Of a stretch of DNA of 64,000 nt, positions 8,189 through 17,580 are shown one piece after another (position 1 is the first letter of the stretch; every line of letters starts with the position of its first letter). A model generated the notes under the pieces. The model worked only from the letters and a program-made list of their open reading frames with translations. It was not told the DNA's origin and made no database searches. The stretch is from Stutzerimonas stutzeri (GTDB lineage: Bacteria; Pseudomonadota; Gammaproteobacteria; Pseudomonadales; Pseudomonadaceae). The DNA lies in contig NZ_POUT01000009.1 of NCBI RefSeq assembly GCF_002890915.1, positions 62,001-126,000 of the forward strand. Reading direction: 5' to 3'. The translations under genes were made by a program, and so were the position numbers.

Positions 8189-10341
8189 GCTTCGGCCTCT
8201 TCAGCGGCGGCCATCTGCTTGAAGTCGTCCAGCAGGTCGTCGGGCAGCGCCTTGTCCTGCAGGCCGGGGATGCCTTGGTTCGCCCACCAGTCTCCTGTCT
8301 CGACGTAGTGCTGCCGCATATAGCCGGCCAGCTCCTGCAGATCCTTCGGCATGGCTTCGTCGGGGTCGGGTGCCGGCAGCGGCATGCGGACTTTCCAGAG
8401 GTTGCCGCCCTCGATCAGCGCGAAGCACTGCCCCTTCGGTAGCGCCACGACATGCGCGGGCTCGATCAATGGCACGCTGTTGCTGCTGATGCGGTCCTGG
8501 GTGTTGGACGTGAACGCGGTATTGCCGTGCGGGTCGGAGCTGTCGGTGGCGCCGCTCATCAGTGCCGTGGCATACACCTCGACCTTGGGCAGTTGTCGCG
8601 TCAGCAGTTCGGCGGTGGCGGTCTCGCGCACGCGCAGCATGAACAGGTTGTTGAAGTTGCCGACCACCTGGCCGGCCTTGGCACGATTGCCGATGCGGGC
8701 CTCGATGTCGCTCAAGGTCTGCGTGTAGGCCGTCACCTGCACGCCGGCACCGCCGCCCTTGTTGACCATCGGAATGAACTCGTCGCCCATGAGTTCATTG
8801 AATTCGTCGGCGTGGACGTTGATCGGGATCTTGGTGCCCGCCGCGGCGCCGGGCAGCCCGTCATCGATGCCGAACTTGTAGATGTGGCCGGCGACCGAGA
8901 CCAGGTCGCTGAACATCGAGTTGCCCACCGCCGCCGCGACTTCGGCGTCGGACAGCGCATCCAGCCCCACGTAGACCACCGCGCGTTTGCGGATGACCTG
9001 CATCCAGTCGAAGATCGGCCGCGGGTCGGACAGGTCCGAATAGTTCGGCGCAAGCAGTTGCGCGATCTTGCCGGTGGTGAGCTTCTCCAGCAGCGGCAGC
9101 AGCGAAGCCACGATCTTGTCGAAGTACGTCCGGTCGTAGCGCACGGCGCTGCGCAGGCCGTCGAGCACCGGGTCGTAGATGCGCACCTGGGACAGGTACT
9201 GTTCGAGGGCCACCACGCGCTTCTCGCGCCCGATCATGTTGCGCGGGATGTTCTTGTCGTTCAGCTTGGCTTCGAGCTGGACGATGACCTCCCAGGCCTT
9301 CGGCTCGTTCTTGGCGAAGTAGTGCTGGGCGTACTCGATGAACAGCGCGTCGATGTTGATGACGTGGCGCTGGATCAGCAGGTAGTCCGGCCGCTGCCCC
9401 AGCTCGACCAGGGCGCGCGCGATGATGTTGACGAAGCGCCAGGCGAATTCGCGGAACGCGGCGCTGTTGCCTTCACCCGAGAGCTGTCCGGCGATGCGCG
9501 TGGCCACCTCGGAGATCCGCCCGAACCGGCCGACAGCGTTGTAGCGCGCCGAGATGTCCGGCCAGCCCAGATGGAAGACGTAGAACTCGCCTTCACGCCC
9601 GGCGCGCTTGGCCTCGACGTACATGCGCTTCAACAGGTCCGCATCGCCCTTGGGGTCGAAGACGATCACCACCTCGTGCTCGCCGCGGACCTTGCGGCGG
9701 ATGTCCTGGGTGATGAACAGCTCGGCCAGCCGCGTCTTGCCCACGCGCGTGGTGCCCAGCACCAGGGTGTGGCCGACGCGCTCGCCCAGCGGCAGGGTGA
9801 CGTCGACCTCGTGCGGCTCGATGCCATGCAGGCGCGGCAGTCCGCCGACCGGCGGCAGCGGTCGCGCCGGGTTGAGCGGGCTGTCCCAGGCCAGCGCGCG
9901 CGCCAGCGTCGAGACTGGAAATGGTACGAACTCCAGCCGTTCCTCCAGCCGCCGGGCGGCCCGGTAGATCGCCGTCGGCTCGACATAGCGGCGGAACTCC
10001 GGCCGGTAGGTCTGCATCAGTCGGTGCGTGTGTCGCTGCTCCCAGCGAAAGCCCCGGCCGACGAACAGCCGTTGCTGACTCACCGGCACGTCGCGGCTCG
10101 TCATCACGTAGCGCGGCAGGCGGCGGATGTTGCGGCGATAGCGCAGGATTGCCCAGGCATCGCGCAGGCGAATCGCGCCGAAGGTCAGGAAGGCCAGCGC
10201 CGAGCCCAGGCCGAGCAGCGGGTTCAGCGCGAGCGACCACGGTGCCACCAGACACAGAATCGCGGCGCCGGTGCAGACCGCCACGGTATGAAGCTCCACC
10301 GCTGGCCGCAGCAGAACCTCGACCGCATGCGGTTGGGCCAT
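8185..10341 (-). CDS. traD: Type IV coupling protein TraD (ICE type)
   Basis: A 718-residue ATPase that brings the relaxosome to the mating channel. N-terminal transmembrane segments lie at about residues 19-60; Walker A LGTTRVGKTR is at 195-204. The downstream VIVFDPKGDADLL and NVHADEFNEL carry the Walker B-like regions. Length and order fit the SXT/PFGI TraD family. It overlaps the TIGR03747 gene by four bases and is eight bases after the TIGR03765 gene, so it belongs to the transfer operon. Confidence 0.93.
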   Translation of the reverse strand: MAQPHAVEVLLRPAVELHTVAVCTGAAILCLVAPWSLALNPLLGLGSALAFLTFGAIRLRDAWAILRYRRNIRRLPRYVMTSRDVPVSQQRLFVGRGFRWEQRHTHRLMQTYRPEFRRYVEPTAIYRAARRLEERLEFVPFPVSTLARALAWDSPLNPARPLPPVGGLPRLHGIEPHEVDVTLPLGERVGHTLVLGTTRVGKTRLAELFITQDIRRKVRGEHEVVIVFDPKGDADLLKRMYVEAKRAGREGEFYVFHLGWPDISARYNAVGRFGRISEVATRIAGQLSGEGNSAAFREFAWRFVNIIARALVELGQRPDYLLIQRHVINIDALFIEYAQHYFAKNEPKAWEVIVQLEAKLNDKNIPRNMIGREKRVVALEQYLSQVRIYDPVLDGLRSAVRYDRTYFDKIVASLLPLLEKLTTGKIAQLLAPNYSDLSDPRPIFDWMQVIRKRAVVYVGLDALSDAEVAAAVGNSMFSDLVSVAGHIYKFGIDDGLPGAAAGTKIPINVHADEFNELMGDEFIPMVNKGGGAGVQVTAYTQTLSDIEARIGNRAKAGQVVGNFNNLFMLRVRETATAELLTRQLPKVEVYATALMSGATDSSDPHGNTAFTSNTQDRISSNSVPLIEPAHVVALPKGQCFALIEGGNLWKVRMPLPAPDPDEAMPKDLQELAGYMRQHYVETGDWWANQGIPGLQDKALPDDLLDDFKQMAAAEEAEA

Positions 10342-10349
10342 TTGCGCAC

Positions 10350-10883
10350 CTACTGCTCGACGCCGGTGGACGTGATGAGCACCGGGTAGTGGCGCAGGCC
10401 CAGGCGCTGAGCCAGGTCGTCGCCGGAGGCCGGCGAGAGGGTCAGGCCGGGAGCCAGCCTGCGCAGCGCCGTCAGCGCGGCCATCGACTCCACGTTGACC
10501 ACCAGGCCCACGGCCTGCAGCTCTCGCAGCGTCGCCTGCCGCTGCCGCAGCCAGGCGCGCGACCGCTCGTCGTCGCCGATCAGGAACAGCGCCGTCAGGC
10601 CCGGCGCCCGGATGACGCGGCGCTGCACGTCGCCCGGCGACAGTTGCGTCGAGCGCACCGGCAGCATGGCGGCTTCGGCGTCGGCCGCGTTACCCACGCG
10701 CGGGGCTGGCATCGGGGCCGGCGGCGTGGCCTGGTCCGGCTGAGGATTCAGCGACTGGTAGTACGGCAGCGCGGAGTCGCCGCCGCGGTCTTCGACGACG
10801 ATCAGCGGCGCGGAGACGGTCTGGGCGAAGACGGTGGTCGTGGGCAGCAGCCCGATGGCGGCGATAAGGACGATGTGGTTCAT
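10350..10883 (-). CDS. ICE protein, TIGR03765 (PFL_4695) family
   Basis: A 177-residue secreted protein; MNHIVLIAAIGLLPTTTVFA is a signal peptide. The middle is Pro/Ala rich, followed by a conserved C-terminal domain (RAPGLTALFLIGDDERSRAWL). The family is conserved in PFGI-1-type ICEs between the transglycosylase and traD; its biochemical role in pilus or mating-pair assembly is not known. The start is fixed by an ATGA overlap with the transglycosylase stop and by the signal peptide; the frame is open far upstream but shadows other genes. Confidence 0.8.
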   Translation of the reverse strand: MNHIVLIAAIGLLPTTTVFAQTVSAPLIVVEDRGGDSALPYYQSLNPQPDQATPPAPMPAPRVGNAADAEAAMLPVRSTQLSPGDVQRRVIRAPGLTALFLIGDDERSRAWLRQRQATLRELQAVGLVVNVESMAALTALRRLAPGLTLSPASGDDLAQRLGLRHYPVLITSTGVEQ

Positions 10884-11500
10884 GGTGTGGTGGCCTGAAG
10901 GGTTGGAACGGGAACGCCGGAGTCGAGCACGCGGGTCAGGTGCCGATGCACACTGCGCCGGTAGCGCGCCGCGGGTGCCCCGCCGGCGGGCCGGTGGTAG
11001 CGGCCGATGGCAAGCAGCCAGTCCTCGCCCGGCGTGTGCTGTTCGCGCAGGATTTCCGCAGCGATGGCGAGGTTGCGGTATGGGTCCAGCAGCTCGCAGG
11101 GCTGCGTGTAGCGATGCGTGTGGTAGCCGAGATTGACTTGGCCGAGGCCGGCGTCGAGGCGATTGGCCGGCGTGTGGGCGAGCGCACGGTGCAGCCCTGC
11201 GCAGGCCTCGGCGCGGGTGGCATAGCGCTGTGGCGAGCCGGCGACGTTGAGCGTCCACGGCCAGGGGATCAGGCGCCCGCGCAGCATGGCGCCACTCTCC
11301 TGCAAGGCCACCGCATACAGCACCGCCGCCGGCACGTCTGCACGATGCGCCGCCAGTTGATAGGCCGGCGGCGGCACTTCCCGCCCCAGGGCGGCCAACG
11401 CCCAGCCGCCGGTGGCAAGAAGCAGCGCGGCACTGGCGCAGCGGATGGCGACGCGGGACGGCCGACGCTCCCGGCCCGGAGTACCTATTGCCGCTGCCAT
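10880..11500 (-). CDS. Lytic transglycosylase of the conjugation apparatus (SLT domain)
   Basis: A 206-residue periplasmic enzyme: hydrophobic N-terminal segment (ASAALLLATGGWALAAL) and an SLT domain with catalytic Glu in LQESG, followed by GLGQVNLGY and the YRNLAIAAEIL helix. It cuts peptidoglycan locally so that the transfer channel can be built. It overlaps the end of the TIGR03759 gene by 16 bases and the start of the next gene by four. Confidence 0.87.
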   Translation of the reverse strand: MAAAIGTPGRERRPSRVAIRCASAALLLATGGWALAALGREVPPPAYQLAAHRADVPAAVLYAVALQESGAMLRGRLIPWPWTLNVAGSPQRYATRAEACAGLHRALAHTPANRLDAGLGQVNLGYHTHRYTQPCELLDPYRNLAIAAEILREQHTPGEDWLLAIGRYHRPAGGAPAARYRRSVHRHLTRVLDSGVPVPTLQATTP

Positions 11501-12204
11501 TGGCCGTTCACCTCGCGCACCACGGCCGGCAGATCGCCGGGCAGGCCGAGCGACAGCCAGCGCCCCGCATCGTGGTTGAGCGTGATGGTGCGGGCGCGCA
11601 CCCTGGCCGGGTCGATGCCCGCCTGGGTGGCCCACTGCCGGATGCGCGCGTCGTCCTGGCGGCTGCCGACCATGTAGAGGTCGAAGGCCGTGCCGGCCGC
11701 CTGCAACTGCTGCACGCGCTGCGCGCACGGTGCGCAGTCGGCCTTGACGAAGACCGCCAGGCGCCCGGAGCCGGTGTTGCCGGCACCCTGCGCCTTGGCG
11801 CCGGGCAGGCTCACGCGCGGCTGGCCGGGAAACAGGCGCTGCCACGCCGCGTCGTAGGCCCGCTGGTAGGCCAGCGTCTTGCCGACGCGCCGGGCCTCGG
11901 CCTGCACCTGCAGTTCGGCGTAGCGCCTGCGCTCCTCCTCGCTGCGGGCCTCGATGCCCAGCGCGGTGAGCGGATCGAGCTGGGGCGAATAGACACCGAG
12001 CGGCCCCTGCATCAGTTGGCGGTAACGTGCCCACTCCTCGGAGCGAAGCCCCCACTCCCGCGCCAGCCTCTCGTCGAGCGCGGCATCAGCGCCCGGCTGC
12101 ACCTGGGCGGGCACCATGCGCGAGTTCGTCACCGGGGCCGGTTGGGCGGATGCACCGAAAGCGGCGAACAGGACAACGGCAGCGAGCAACGACCGCAGGA
12201 TCAT
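11485..12204 (-). CDS. ICE protein, TIGR03759 (PFL_4693) family, thioredoxin-like
   Basis: A 239-residue exported protein with signal peptide (LLAAVVLFAAFGASAQ). The C-terminal half looks thioredoxin-like, with CAPC in FVKADCAPCAQRV, suggesting a thiol-redox or disulfide role in assembling periplasmic transfer proteins. The N-terminal half is helical and charged. Conserved position in the transfer operon supports TIGR03759; the redox role is inferred from the CxxC motif. Confidence 0.8.
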   Translation of the reverse strand: MILRSLLAAVVLFAAFGASAQPAPVTNSRMVPAQVQPGADAALDERLAREWGLRSEEWARYRQLMQGPLGVYSPQLDPLTALGIEARSEEERRRYAELQVQAEARRVGKTLAYQRAYDAAWQRLFPGQPRVSLPGAKAQGAGNTGSGRLAVFVKADCAPCAQRVQQLQAAGTAFDLYMVGSRQDDARIRQWATQAGIDPARVRARTITLNHDAGRWLSLGLPGDLPAVVREVNGQWQRQ

Positions 12205-12213
12205 GGCGACCTC

Positions 12214-12861
12214 CTACGGCACCGCAACGCGCTGCGTCTGGCCATTCACCTGGAATACGCCCGCCTGCGCCTCGATGGACTGCAGTTGCCAGCCGCCCTC
12301 GGCATCGCCCTCGCGCAGCAGCCGGGCGCCCGCGAGTGAGGCCGCGGCGATGGAGGTGATCGACAGAAAGCGCTCGCCTCCCCGCAGCTCCACGCCGAGC
12401 ACCCGGAACGGCGGCTCCGGCACCTTGGGCTTCGTCGCAACCGGAACGCGCGGGCGAGCGGCGGATGCCACCTGCCGGGCCTTCTCCAGGCGGGTTTCGA
12501 TTCCGTTCACGCGCGCCTGCAGCGTCTGCAGGTCGATGGCCGAGGCCCTCGTCTCCTCGGCCTCTTCAAGGCGCGTCATCCGTTCGTCCAGCACCTGCCG
12601 CGCGTTGGCGAATTCGGCCTGGCTGATCGGCGCCGGCCGGCGCTTGTCCGCATCGGCCTGTTGCTCCAGATCGGCCACGCGCAGGCCCAGCGCCTTGACC
12701 TGCGCATCCTGCGCGCTGCCCTGGGTCTGTTCGGCGAGCCGCGACAGGCCGACGCTGTTGATGAGTGCCACGGCACTGATGAGCAGCAGCCAGAAGGCCG
12801 CGGCGATCTTGAGCCAGCGCGTGCGGGAATTGCGCTCGGATGGCGCTTGGGGAAAGGTCAT
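12214..12861 (-). CDS. ICE-conserved single-pass coiled-coil protein
   Basis: A 215-residue protein with one transmembrane segment (residues about 17-35, WLKIAAAFWLLLISAVALI), a long heptad-rich region (about 40-130) and a small C-terminal domain (FRVLGVELRGGERFLSI). Topology suggests an inner-membrane protein projecting into the periplasm. It begins in an ATGA overlap with the PilL-like gene. I do not recognise a named family; PilP/PilO-like pilus alignment proteins have similar layouts. Confidence 0.7.
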   Translation of the reverse strand: MTFPQAPSERNSRTRWLKIAAAFWLLLISAVALINSVGLSRLAEQTQGSAQDAQVKALGLRVADLEQQADADKRRPAPISQAEFANARQVLDERMTRLEEAEETRASAIDLQTLQARVNGIETRLEKARQVASAARPRVPVATKPKVPEPPFRVLGVELRGGERFLSITSIAAASLAGARLLREGDAEGGWQLQSIEAQAGVFQVNGQTQRVAVP

Positions 12862-13427
12862 GGCTGCATCTCCTCGGGCCGGTCGGCGTCCGGCACGGGC
12901 GTGGTGGTGCCGGGCGGGTTGGCGGAAAGGAAGGTGGGAGCACCGTGCCGGCTGAAGCAGACCTGGCGGGTCAAGTCATCGACCGACAGCTCCCAGGCGG
13001 GGCCGGCAAGGGTCAGCAAGGCATCGCGCAGCATCAGCGGACCCAGGCGCAGGTGTGCGGCAGGCAGCGGCAGCGCGTAGAGCGTGGCGGCCTCGGCCGC
13101 ATCGCAGAGCCGATAGCCGGAGCGCAGCAACACATGGCGCATGGCATCGCCCACGCTGGCATCGAGCATGGGCGGAATAGAGACCTCCACCGCCTGCTGC
13201 AAGAGATCACGCTGCGCAGGTTCCGGCACCAGCTCGACCAGGGTGTAGCGGCCGTAGCGGGCCACCGGAACGAAACCTGGCTCCGGCGCGACGGCGGTTG
13301 GCGATGCGGCCGGCACCGCTGGCGCAGACGGCGCGGCGGTCGTGGCGCAGCCGACGGCGAACAGGCTGCCGGCCAGCAAGCCAGCGGCGAGGGCCAGGCG
13401 GTGAACAGCGCGGATGGATGGTTGCAT
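12858..13427 (-). CDS. PilL N-terminal-like lipoprotein (TIGR03748)
   Basis: A 189-residue lipoprotein: signal peptide ending in the lipobox LFAVGC, a Pro/Ala linker, then a domain with YGRYTLVELVPEPAQRDLLQQ and AMRHVLLRSGYRLC, typical of the PilL N-terminal family in PFGI-1-type ICEs and related to secretin N-domains. It is the first gene of the transfer operon in this window; the helicase unit upstream ends in its own terminator, so a promoter is expected between 13428 and 13555. The longer open frame to 13832 lacks homology. Confidence 0.8.
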   Translation of the reverse strand: MQPSIRAVHRLALAAGLLAGSLFAVGCATTAAPSAPAVPAASPTAVAPEPGFVPVARYGRYTLVELVPEPAQRDLLQQAVEVSIPPMLDASVGDAMRHVLLRSGYRLCDAAEAATLYALPLPAAHLRLGPLMLRDALLTLAGPAWELSVDDLTRQVCFSRHGAPTFLSANPPGTTTPVPDADRPEEMQP

Positions 13428-13555
13428 GGAGGGCGCTTCCCTGGAACACGGAGCGCTCACCATCGCCGCCGCTTGGCCTGCGGGCAGCAAACAAAACGCA
13501 CTGACGCCCGCCCGAATACATGGAGGGCGGCGCCATGGACTGTCATACGCCCAAG

Positions 13556-13577
13556 AAAAACGGCCCCGAAGGGCCGT
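13556..13577 (-). terminator. Intrinsic terminator after the helicase unit
   Basis: On the minus strand a perfect ACGGCCC-TTCG-GGGCCGT hairpin is followed by a run of T, 48 bases past the helicase stop. It separates the three-unit ICE-conserved region from the transfer operon. Confidence 0.8.
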
Positions 13578-13624
13578 GGAAGGAAGCCGGCGACCCCGAG
13601 GGGCCGCCGGCATGAGCACATGGA

Positions 13625-15898
13625 TCAGACCGTGACAAGCTGCCGGGCCAGGGCGACCTCGACGGAATCGCCATCCTGGTTCAGAACATCCAAGCCCGAC
13701 TCGGGTACGTCGCCCGAGGTGCTCTGCGACACCATGATCTTCCTGGCCATCAACCCCAGGCAGGTCATCTGCGAGGAATTGGCGTAGCCGAGGTAGACCA
13801 CGCGCACCGGCTGCTTCTGGCCGATGCGCCATGAGCGCCGGGCGGCCTGCTGCAGCGAATACACGTTGTAGCCGGACTGGAGGAACACGATGGTCGGGAA
13901 CTCCAGCAGGTCCAGGCCGGTTTTCACCAGCTCGGGATTGGTGATGAGCACGTCGATGCCGCGGTCCAACTGCTCGGCGATCCAGTCCTCGCGGCGGGAA
14001 GCATCCACGCTCGCGCGCAGTACCGCCACCTTGAAGCCTTCCTGCTCCAGCAGCACCCTCAAGCGCGACGTGGTGTCGCGCGTGCCGGTGTAGACCGAAT
14101 AGACCAGGGTCTTGCGACCCTCTGCCTTCTCCCGCTTGCAGATCTCGATCAGCTCGCGTTCCTTAGGCATCACCTCCAGCTCGTTGAACTGAGCCGGCAC
14201 GAACGCCAAGGTGCTGCGCGTGCGCGGATGCACCACCGTCTCCGACCGGAAGCAGCAGTCCGGCCAGGCCAGCAGCACGTTGAGGACCACACCGAGCAGC
14301 GTCGTGTCGCGCTTCGCCAGGGCCTGCTTCAGCTCCTGGGTCAGGCGACCCGCCAGATCGCGGTAGGCCGCGGCTTGCGCCGTGTCCATCGCGACTTCGC
14401 GGAACTCCTCGTCGTAGGGCGGCAGCACGTTGCCACCGATGTCCTTCAACTTGAGGAAGACCGTGAACGGCAGGACGCAACGCAGCACGCCCTTGGGACC
14501 GAAACCCGGCGCCTTGACCGTGCGCACCGATACCTTGGTGCCTTTGGCCGTCTTGTGCGCCGTGCCGGTGCTCTCGGAGTAGATGTCCTTCAAGACACCG
14601 TGATCGCGCATGAACGCCATCGCGGCCGACGTCATGCTGCCGCTCTTCGTCGGCCGGTAGCCGTCTTCGATCATCCGCCCCGGCAGGGCTCGGAACAGCA
14701 GGTGGAACAGGTCGTCGCCGTAGCCGCCCATCAGTGTGCCGGTGAGCAGCAGCGTCTTGCGCGCCTTGGCCGCCAACACCCCCATGGCCAGGCCCTGTGC
14801 GGAGCCGCCGTTCTTGTACTCGTGTGCCTCGTCGGCGATGAGCAGGTCGAACGTGCCTTGGGGAAGCTGCCTCTTGATGAACTCGGACGGCTGGTAGCCG
14901 CCCTCGCCGAAGCCGAACTCCATGTTGGCCATCGCGCGTTCCATCCGATGGGCTTGCCGGTCCGAGAAGACCAGCTCGCCGTTGCCATCCATCAGGTTGA
15001 TGAACTCGTGGATGTTGTCCCCGAGCATCGACGCGAGGAAGGCGTCACCGAACTTTTGCATCAGCTTCTGCGCGGTGACTTCCCCGATGGTTGGAATACG
15101 CTTCAGTGCCTTGAGCACGGTCGAGGACTGGTCGCTGGCGGACAGGCCTCTCGGACGGATCAACGACCACAGGGGCGCACGGCAGTGGCAGCACTTGCGG
15201 CGGGACTCCTCGGCTTCGAGTTCGATCGGGTTGATCGGCTCGCCGTCGAGGTCGGTGATGACATGCCCGCAATCCGGGCAGGCCCCCACGTCGCCGTGAG
15301 GCGTGCGCCGCCGAACGAAGACAGGTTTCCAGTGGAACCCCATCCGCATCCGCACGCGGCCCAGGACGAAGAACTCCTGGCCCTGGGCCGGCACGCCCAA
15401 CTGCTCGCGCAGTTTCAGCAGCTTGACCAGCGTGTCCGGGCCGTTGAGCACCCAGACCTTGGCACCGGCCACCGTCTCCTGAATCTCGCGCCGCCACTTG
15501 TAGACCAGGTGGGGTGGCGAGAGCACCAGAGTACGGCGGTAGCCTTCGGCGTTGAGCACGGCTGCGGTGGCAATACCCACCGTCGTCTTGCCGCAGCCCA
15601 TCTCGCCATTGACGATCGCGGCACGTTCGCCGCGGTCGACCAACAGCTCGGTGACGGCGTGGACCACATCGGCTTGCGCCGGGAACAGCTTGCGCTTCAG
15701 CGCGGCGAGGATCAGTTGCCGATGCACCCGCACTTGGCCGGTGTAGACCGGAGGATTGGCGCGGTTGAGCGAGTCGAGCAACTCGTCGCCGAACTCGGAC
15801 ACGAAGTCCTGCAGGCTGAGCGTGAGGGGTGAAGCGGCCGCTTCGAGGAGGTCGCGCTGCACAGCGGTTTCGGGAACGGTTTCGAGATCGAGGGACAT
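13625..15898 (-). CDS. SNF2-type DEAH helicase of the ICE
   Basis: A 757-residue superfamily 2 helicase. Walker A GEMGCGKTT at 98-106, DEAH at 356-359 (LLIADEAHEYKNGG), and C-terminal motifs including SLQQAARRSWRIGQKQPV. A zinc-ribbon insertion is formed by Cys207/Cys210 (CPDCG) and Cys237/Cys239 or neighbours (CCHC). Such helicases are conserved in ICEs of this type; the role in ICE replication or DNA handling is unproven. The start MSLDLE is preferred over an upstream Met because it follows the leader hairpin. It is the last gene of its transcription unit. Confidence 0.85.
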   Translation of the reverse strand: MSLDLETVPETAVQRDLLEAAASPLTLSLQDFVSEFGDELLDSLNRANPPVYTGQVRVHRQLILAALKRKLFPAQADVVHAVTELLVDRGERAAIVNGEMGCGKTTVGIATAAVLNAEGYRRTLVLSPPHLVYKWRREIQETVAGAKVWVLNGPDTLVKLLKLREQLGVPAQGQEFFVLGRVRMRMGFHWKPVFVRRRTPHGDVGACPDCGHVITDLDGEPINPIELEAEESRRKCCHCRAPLWSLIRPRGLSASDQSSTVLKALKRIPTIGEVTAQKLMQKFGDAFLASMLGDNIHEFINLMDGNGELVFSDRQAHRMERAMANMEFGFGEGGYQPSEFIKRQLPQGTFDLLIADEAHEYKNGGSAQGLAMGVLAAKARKTLLLTGTLMGGYGDDLFHLLFRALPGRMIEDGYRPTKSGSMTSAAMAFMRDHGVLKDIYSESTGTAHKTAKGTKVSVRTVKAPGFGPKGVLRCVLPFTVFLKLKDIGGNVLPPYDEEFREVAMDTAQAAAYRDLAGRLTQELKQALAKRDTTLLGVVLNVLLAWPDCCFRSETVVHPRTRSTLAFVPAQFNELEVMPKERELIEICKREKAEGRKTLVYSVYTGTRDTTSRLRVLLEQEGFKVAVLRASVDASRREDWIAEQLDRGIDVLITNPELVKTGLDLLEFPTIVFLQSGYNVYSLQQAARRSWRIGQKQPVRVVYLGYANSSQMTCLGLMARKIMVSQSTSGDVPESGLDVLNQDGDSVEVALARQLVTV

Positions 15899-15917
15899 GG
15901 TGATGCTCCAGAGCAAT

Positions 15918-15955
15918 GGGGCATGCACCTCCCCCACGGGGCGGTGACATGCCCC
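15918..15955 (-). other. Leader hairpin before the helicase gene
   Basis: GGGGCATG and CATGCCCC arms enclose an inner CCCC/GGGG pair, 20 bases upstream of the ATG. The same layout recurs before most genes of this region. Confidence 0.6.
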
Positions 15956-15997
15956 TGGGTGGGAAGAAAGAAGCGGCGCGAGGCCGCTGGATGTGGA

Positions 15998-16303
15998 TCA
16001 GTATTCGCTGGGCAACAGCAGCGTGGTGACGCTGCGATCCCATTCGGTGATGATCCAGAGCTTCAGGTCGCGCGTGACCTGGTAGGACGAGAACAGACGA
16101 TCCTCGCCGGACTTCAGCGCGGCATCGTTCTGCCGTTGATCGCTGTCGTCCAGGTCGCCCCAGTCGCCATGAAGATGGCGGCGCAGGTACGCGCTGGGAT
16201 TGAGCCGGCCCTGTCGGACCAGCTCGTCGACGCCGGCGGTCATGACCACTTGCCCGGGCGAAAAGCGTGCTTGTGATGCGAGGTTGAGGATTGCGAGTGC
16301 CAT
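15998..16303 (-). CDS. ICE-conserved hypothetical protein
   Basis: A 101-residue acidic protein beginning MALAILNLASQARFSPGQVVMTAGVDEL and containing a WGDLDDSDQRQND segment. It resembles a small protein found on many plasmids and ICEs next to DNA methyltransferase and helicase genes, but I cannot name a function. The start at 16303 follows AAGGAG and a leader hairpin; the open frame reaches 16339. It lies between the methyltransferase-like gene and the helicase on the same strand. Confidence 0.65.
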   Translation of the reverse strand: MALAILNLASQARFSPGQVVMTAGVDELVRQGRLNPSAYLRRHLHGDWGDLDDSDQRQNDAALKSGEDRLFSSYQVTRDLKLWIITEWDRSVTTLLLPSEY

Positions 16304-16326
16304 GGTGGTTTCTCCTTCTGGAAGAA

Positions 16327-16362
16327 GGGGCCACGGCACCCCATCGGGGGCAACGTGACCCC
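16327..16362 (-). other. Leader hairpin
   Basis: GGGG-CACG and CGTG-CCCC arms with an inner CCCC-ATC-GGGG stem, directly upstream of the 101-residue gene. Confidence 0.55.
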
Positions 16363-16405
16363 GGTGGGTGGATGAAAGCGACGGCGAACCGTCAGGGAAC
16401 AGCGA

Positions 16406-17515
16406 TCAGCGGATGGTCAGCACTTCGCCCCACGTGGGCGAGCCCAGCGTCAAGTCCCATGCACGAATGACCGGCACGAACTTGTCGGTGAGGATGCGCG
16501 TCTCGGCCACGGAGCCGTCGTCGCGCTCGGAGTATTCCGTCTGGAGGGTCTTTTCCTTGTGGGTATCACCTTTGACGACGAGCACGCGCCCGCTCTTGGA
16601 CGTCACTACGCCGGAGATCGCGCCTGCGGCCAGGGCCAGGGCGAGATGCCAGTGCGACAAGGCCCGCGCGGGCGGACGCAGCGATTGCTGCGCGGCGCCC
16701 AGGTGCGTATCGAGCGCCGGCCAGAGTCCTTGCAGCCGGCCGACTTCATCGGCGAACTGCTCGGGCTCCATCGTCACGCGATAGAAGTGCTCCGGCTCTG
16801 CCGGGCTGGCAGGGACGGTGTACGGCAGGAACGGCCATTCGAGCGGCAACTCTTCGGCTTCGGCGTCGCCCTGTCCGATCTGCAGCAGCAGACCGCGCAC
16901 GGCTTTGACCGACTCCGATGCCTGGTCGCGTTGACGAATCCTGCGACCGAAGATCACCACCTGCTTGAACTGCATCTCCACCGCACGGTAGATACGCAGG
17001 TCGGCGAAGTGGCGCGTCAGCCATCCGACCAGCTCGGCGTCGAGCACGTAGGACGGCACGATGAAGATCAACACGCCGCCGTACTGCAGCAGCGGCAGCG
17101 CACGCTGATAGAACAGCTTTTCCAGCCGCGCACGGCCCTGGCCCTGATAGCCGATGTTGCCGTTCACGTCCTTGCTCAGGTCGCCATACGGCGGGTTCAG
17201 CCACAGCAGCCCGAAGGACTGGCGCGAGATCAGCGTGTCCATCAGGTCGCCGTGGATGCAGCGATCGACCAATTGCCGTGCGTGGCGGGCACGCTCGGCG
17301 TCGTACTCGACGGCGAAGGCCTGAACCTGCTCGCGCCCGAGGGCGTGGGCGGCTTCGGCGATCGCCACGCCTTCGCCGGCGCAGGGATCAAGGATGGACA
17401 TGGCGCCGGGAGACGGCGCCAGTGCGGACAAGGCCCGCTCCAGCGTCGGTTCGTCGGTGGGGAAGTAGCCGTTACGAATGAAATTGCGCGCCAGGCGCGG
17501 AAACATGAGTGCCAT
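16406..17515 (-). CDS. DUF6094-like DNA adenine methyltransferase-fold protein
   Basis: A 369-residue protein with an N6-adenine methyltransferase fold: SAM-binding DPCAGEGVA near residue 43 and catalytic NPPYG (LLWLNPPYGDL) near 106, followed by a helical C-terminal half. Such proteins are conserved in ICEs of this class next to helicases. It could modify ICE DNA or be a non-restriction orphan methyltransferase; target unknown. The start MALMF follows AGGAG seven bases upstream. Confidence 0.78.
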   Translation of the reverse strand: MALMFPRLARNFIRNGYFPTDEPTLERALSALAPSPGAMSILDPCAGEGVAIAEAAHALGREQVQAFAVEYDAERARHARQLVDRCIHGDLMDTLISRQSFGLLWLNPPYGDLSKDVNGNIGYQGQGRARLEKLFYQRALPLLQYGGVLIFIVPSYVLDAELVGWLTRHFADLRIYRAVEMQFKQVVIFGRRIRQRDQASESVKAVRGLLLQIGQGDAEAEELPLEWPFLPYTVPASPAEPEHFYRVTMEPEQFADEVGRLQGLWPALDTHLGAAQQSLRPPARALSHWHLALALAAGAISGVVTSKSGRVLVVKGDTHKEKTLQTEYSERDDGSVAETRILTDKFVPVIRAWDLTLGSPTWGEVLTIR

Positions 17516-17545
17516 GGATTTCTCCTGGTGATGGATGAGGGAAGG

Positions 17546-17570
17546 CGGGCACGCGCGGCGCGCATGCCCG
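17546..17570 (-). other. Leader hairpin
   Basis: A long GC stem (CGGGCACGCG / CGCATGCCCG, one mismatch) lies about 30 bases upstream of the methyltransferase-like gene. Confidence 0.55.
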
Positions 17571-17580
17571 TGGGGATGGT

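Noticed and set aside
8452..10389. Long plus-strand open frame opposite traD
   Set aside because: It is a shadow of the traD gene in a GC-rich region; the minus-strand frame has clear Walker and FtsK-like motifs and the shadow protein is His/Gln/Arg-rich with no domain.
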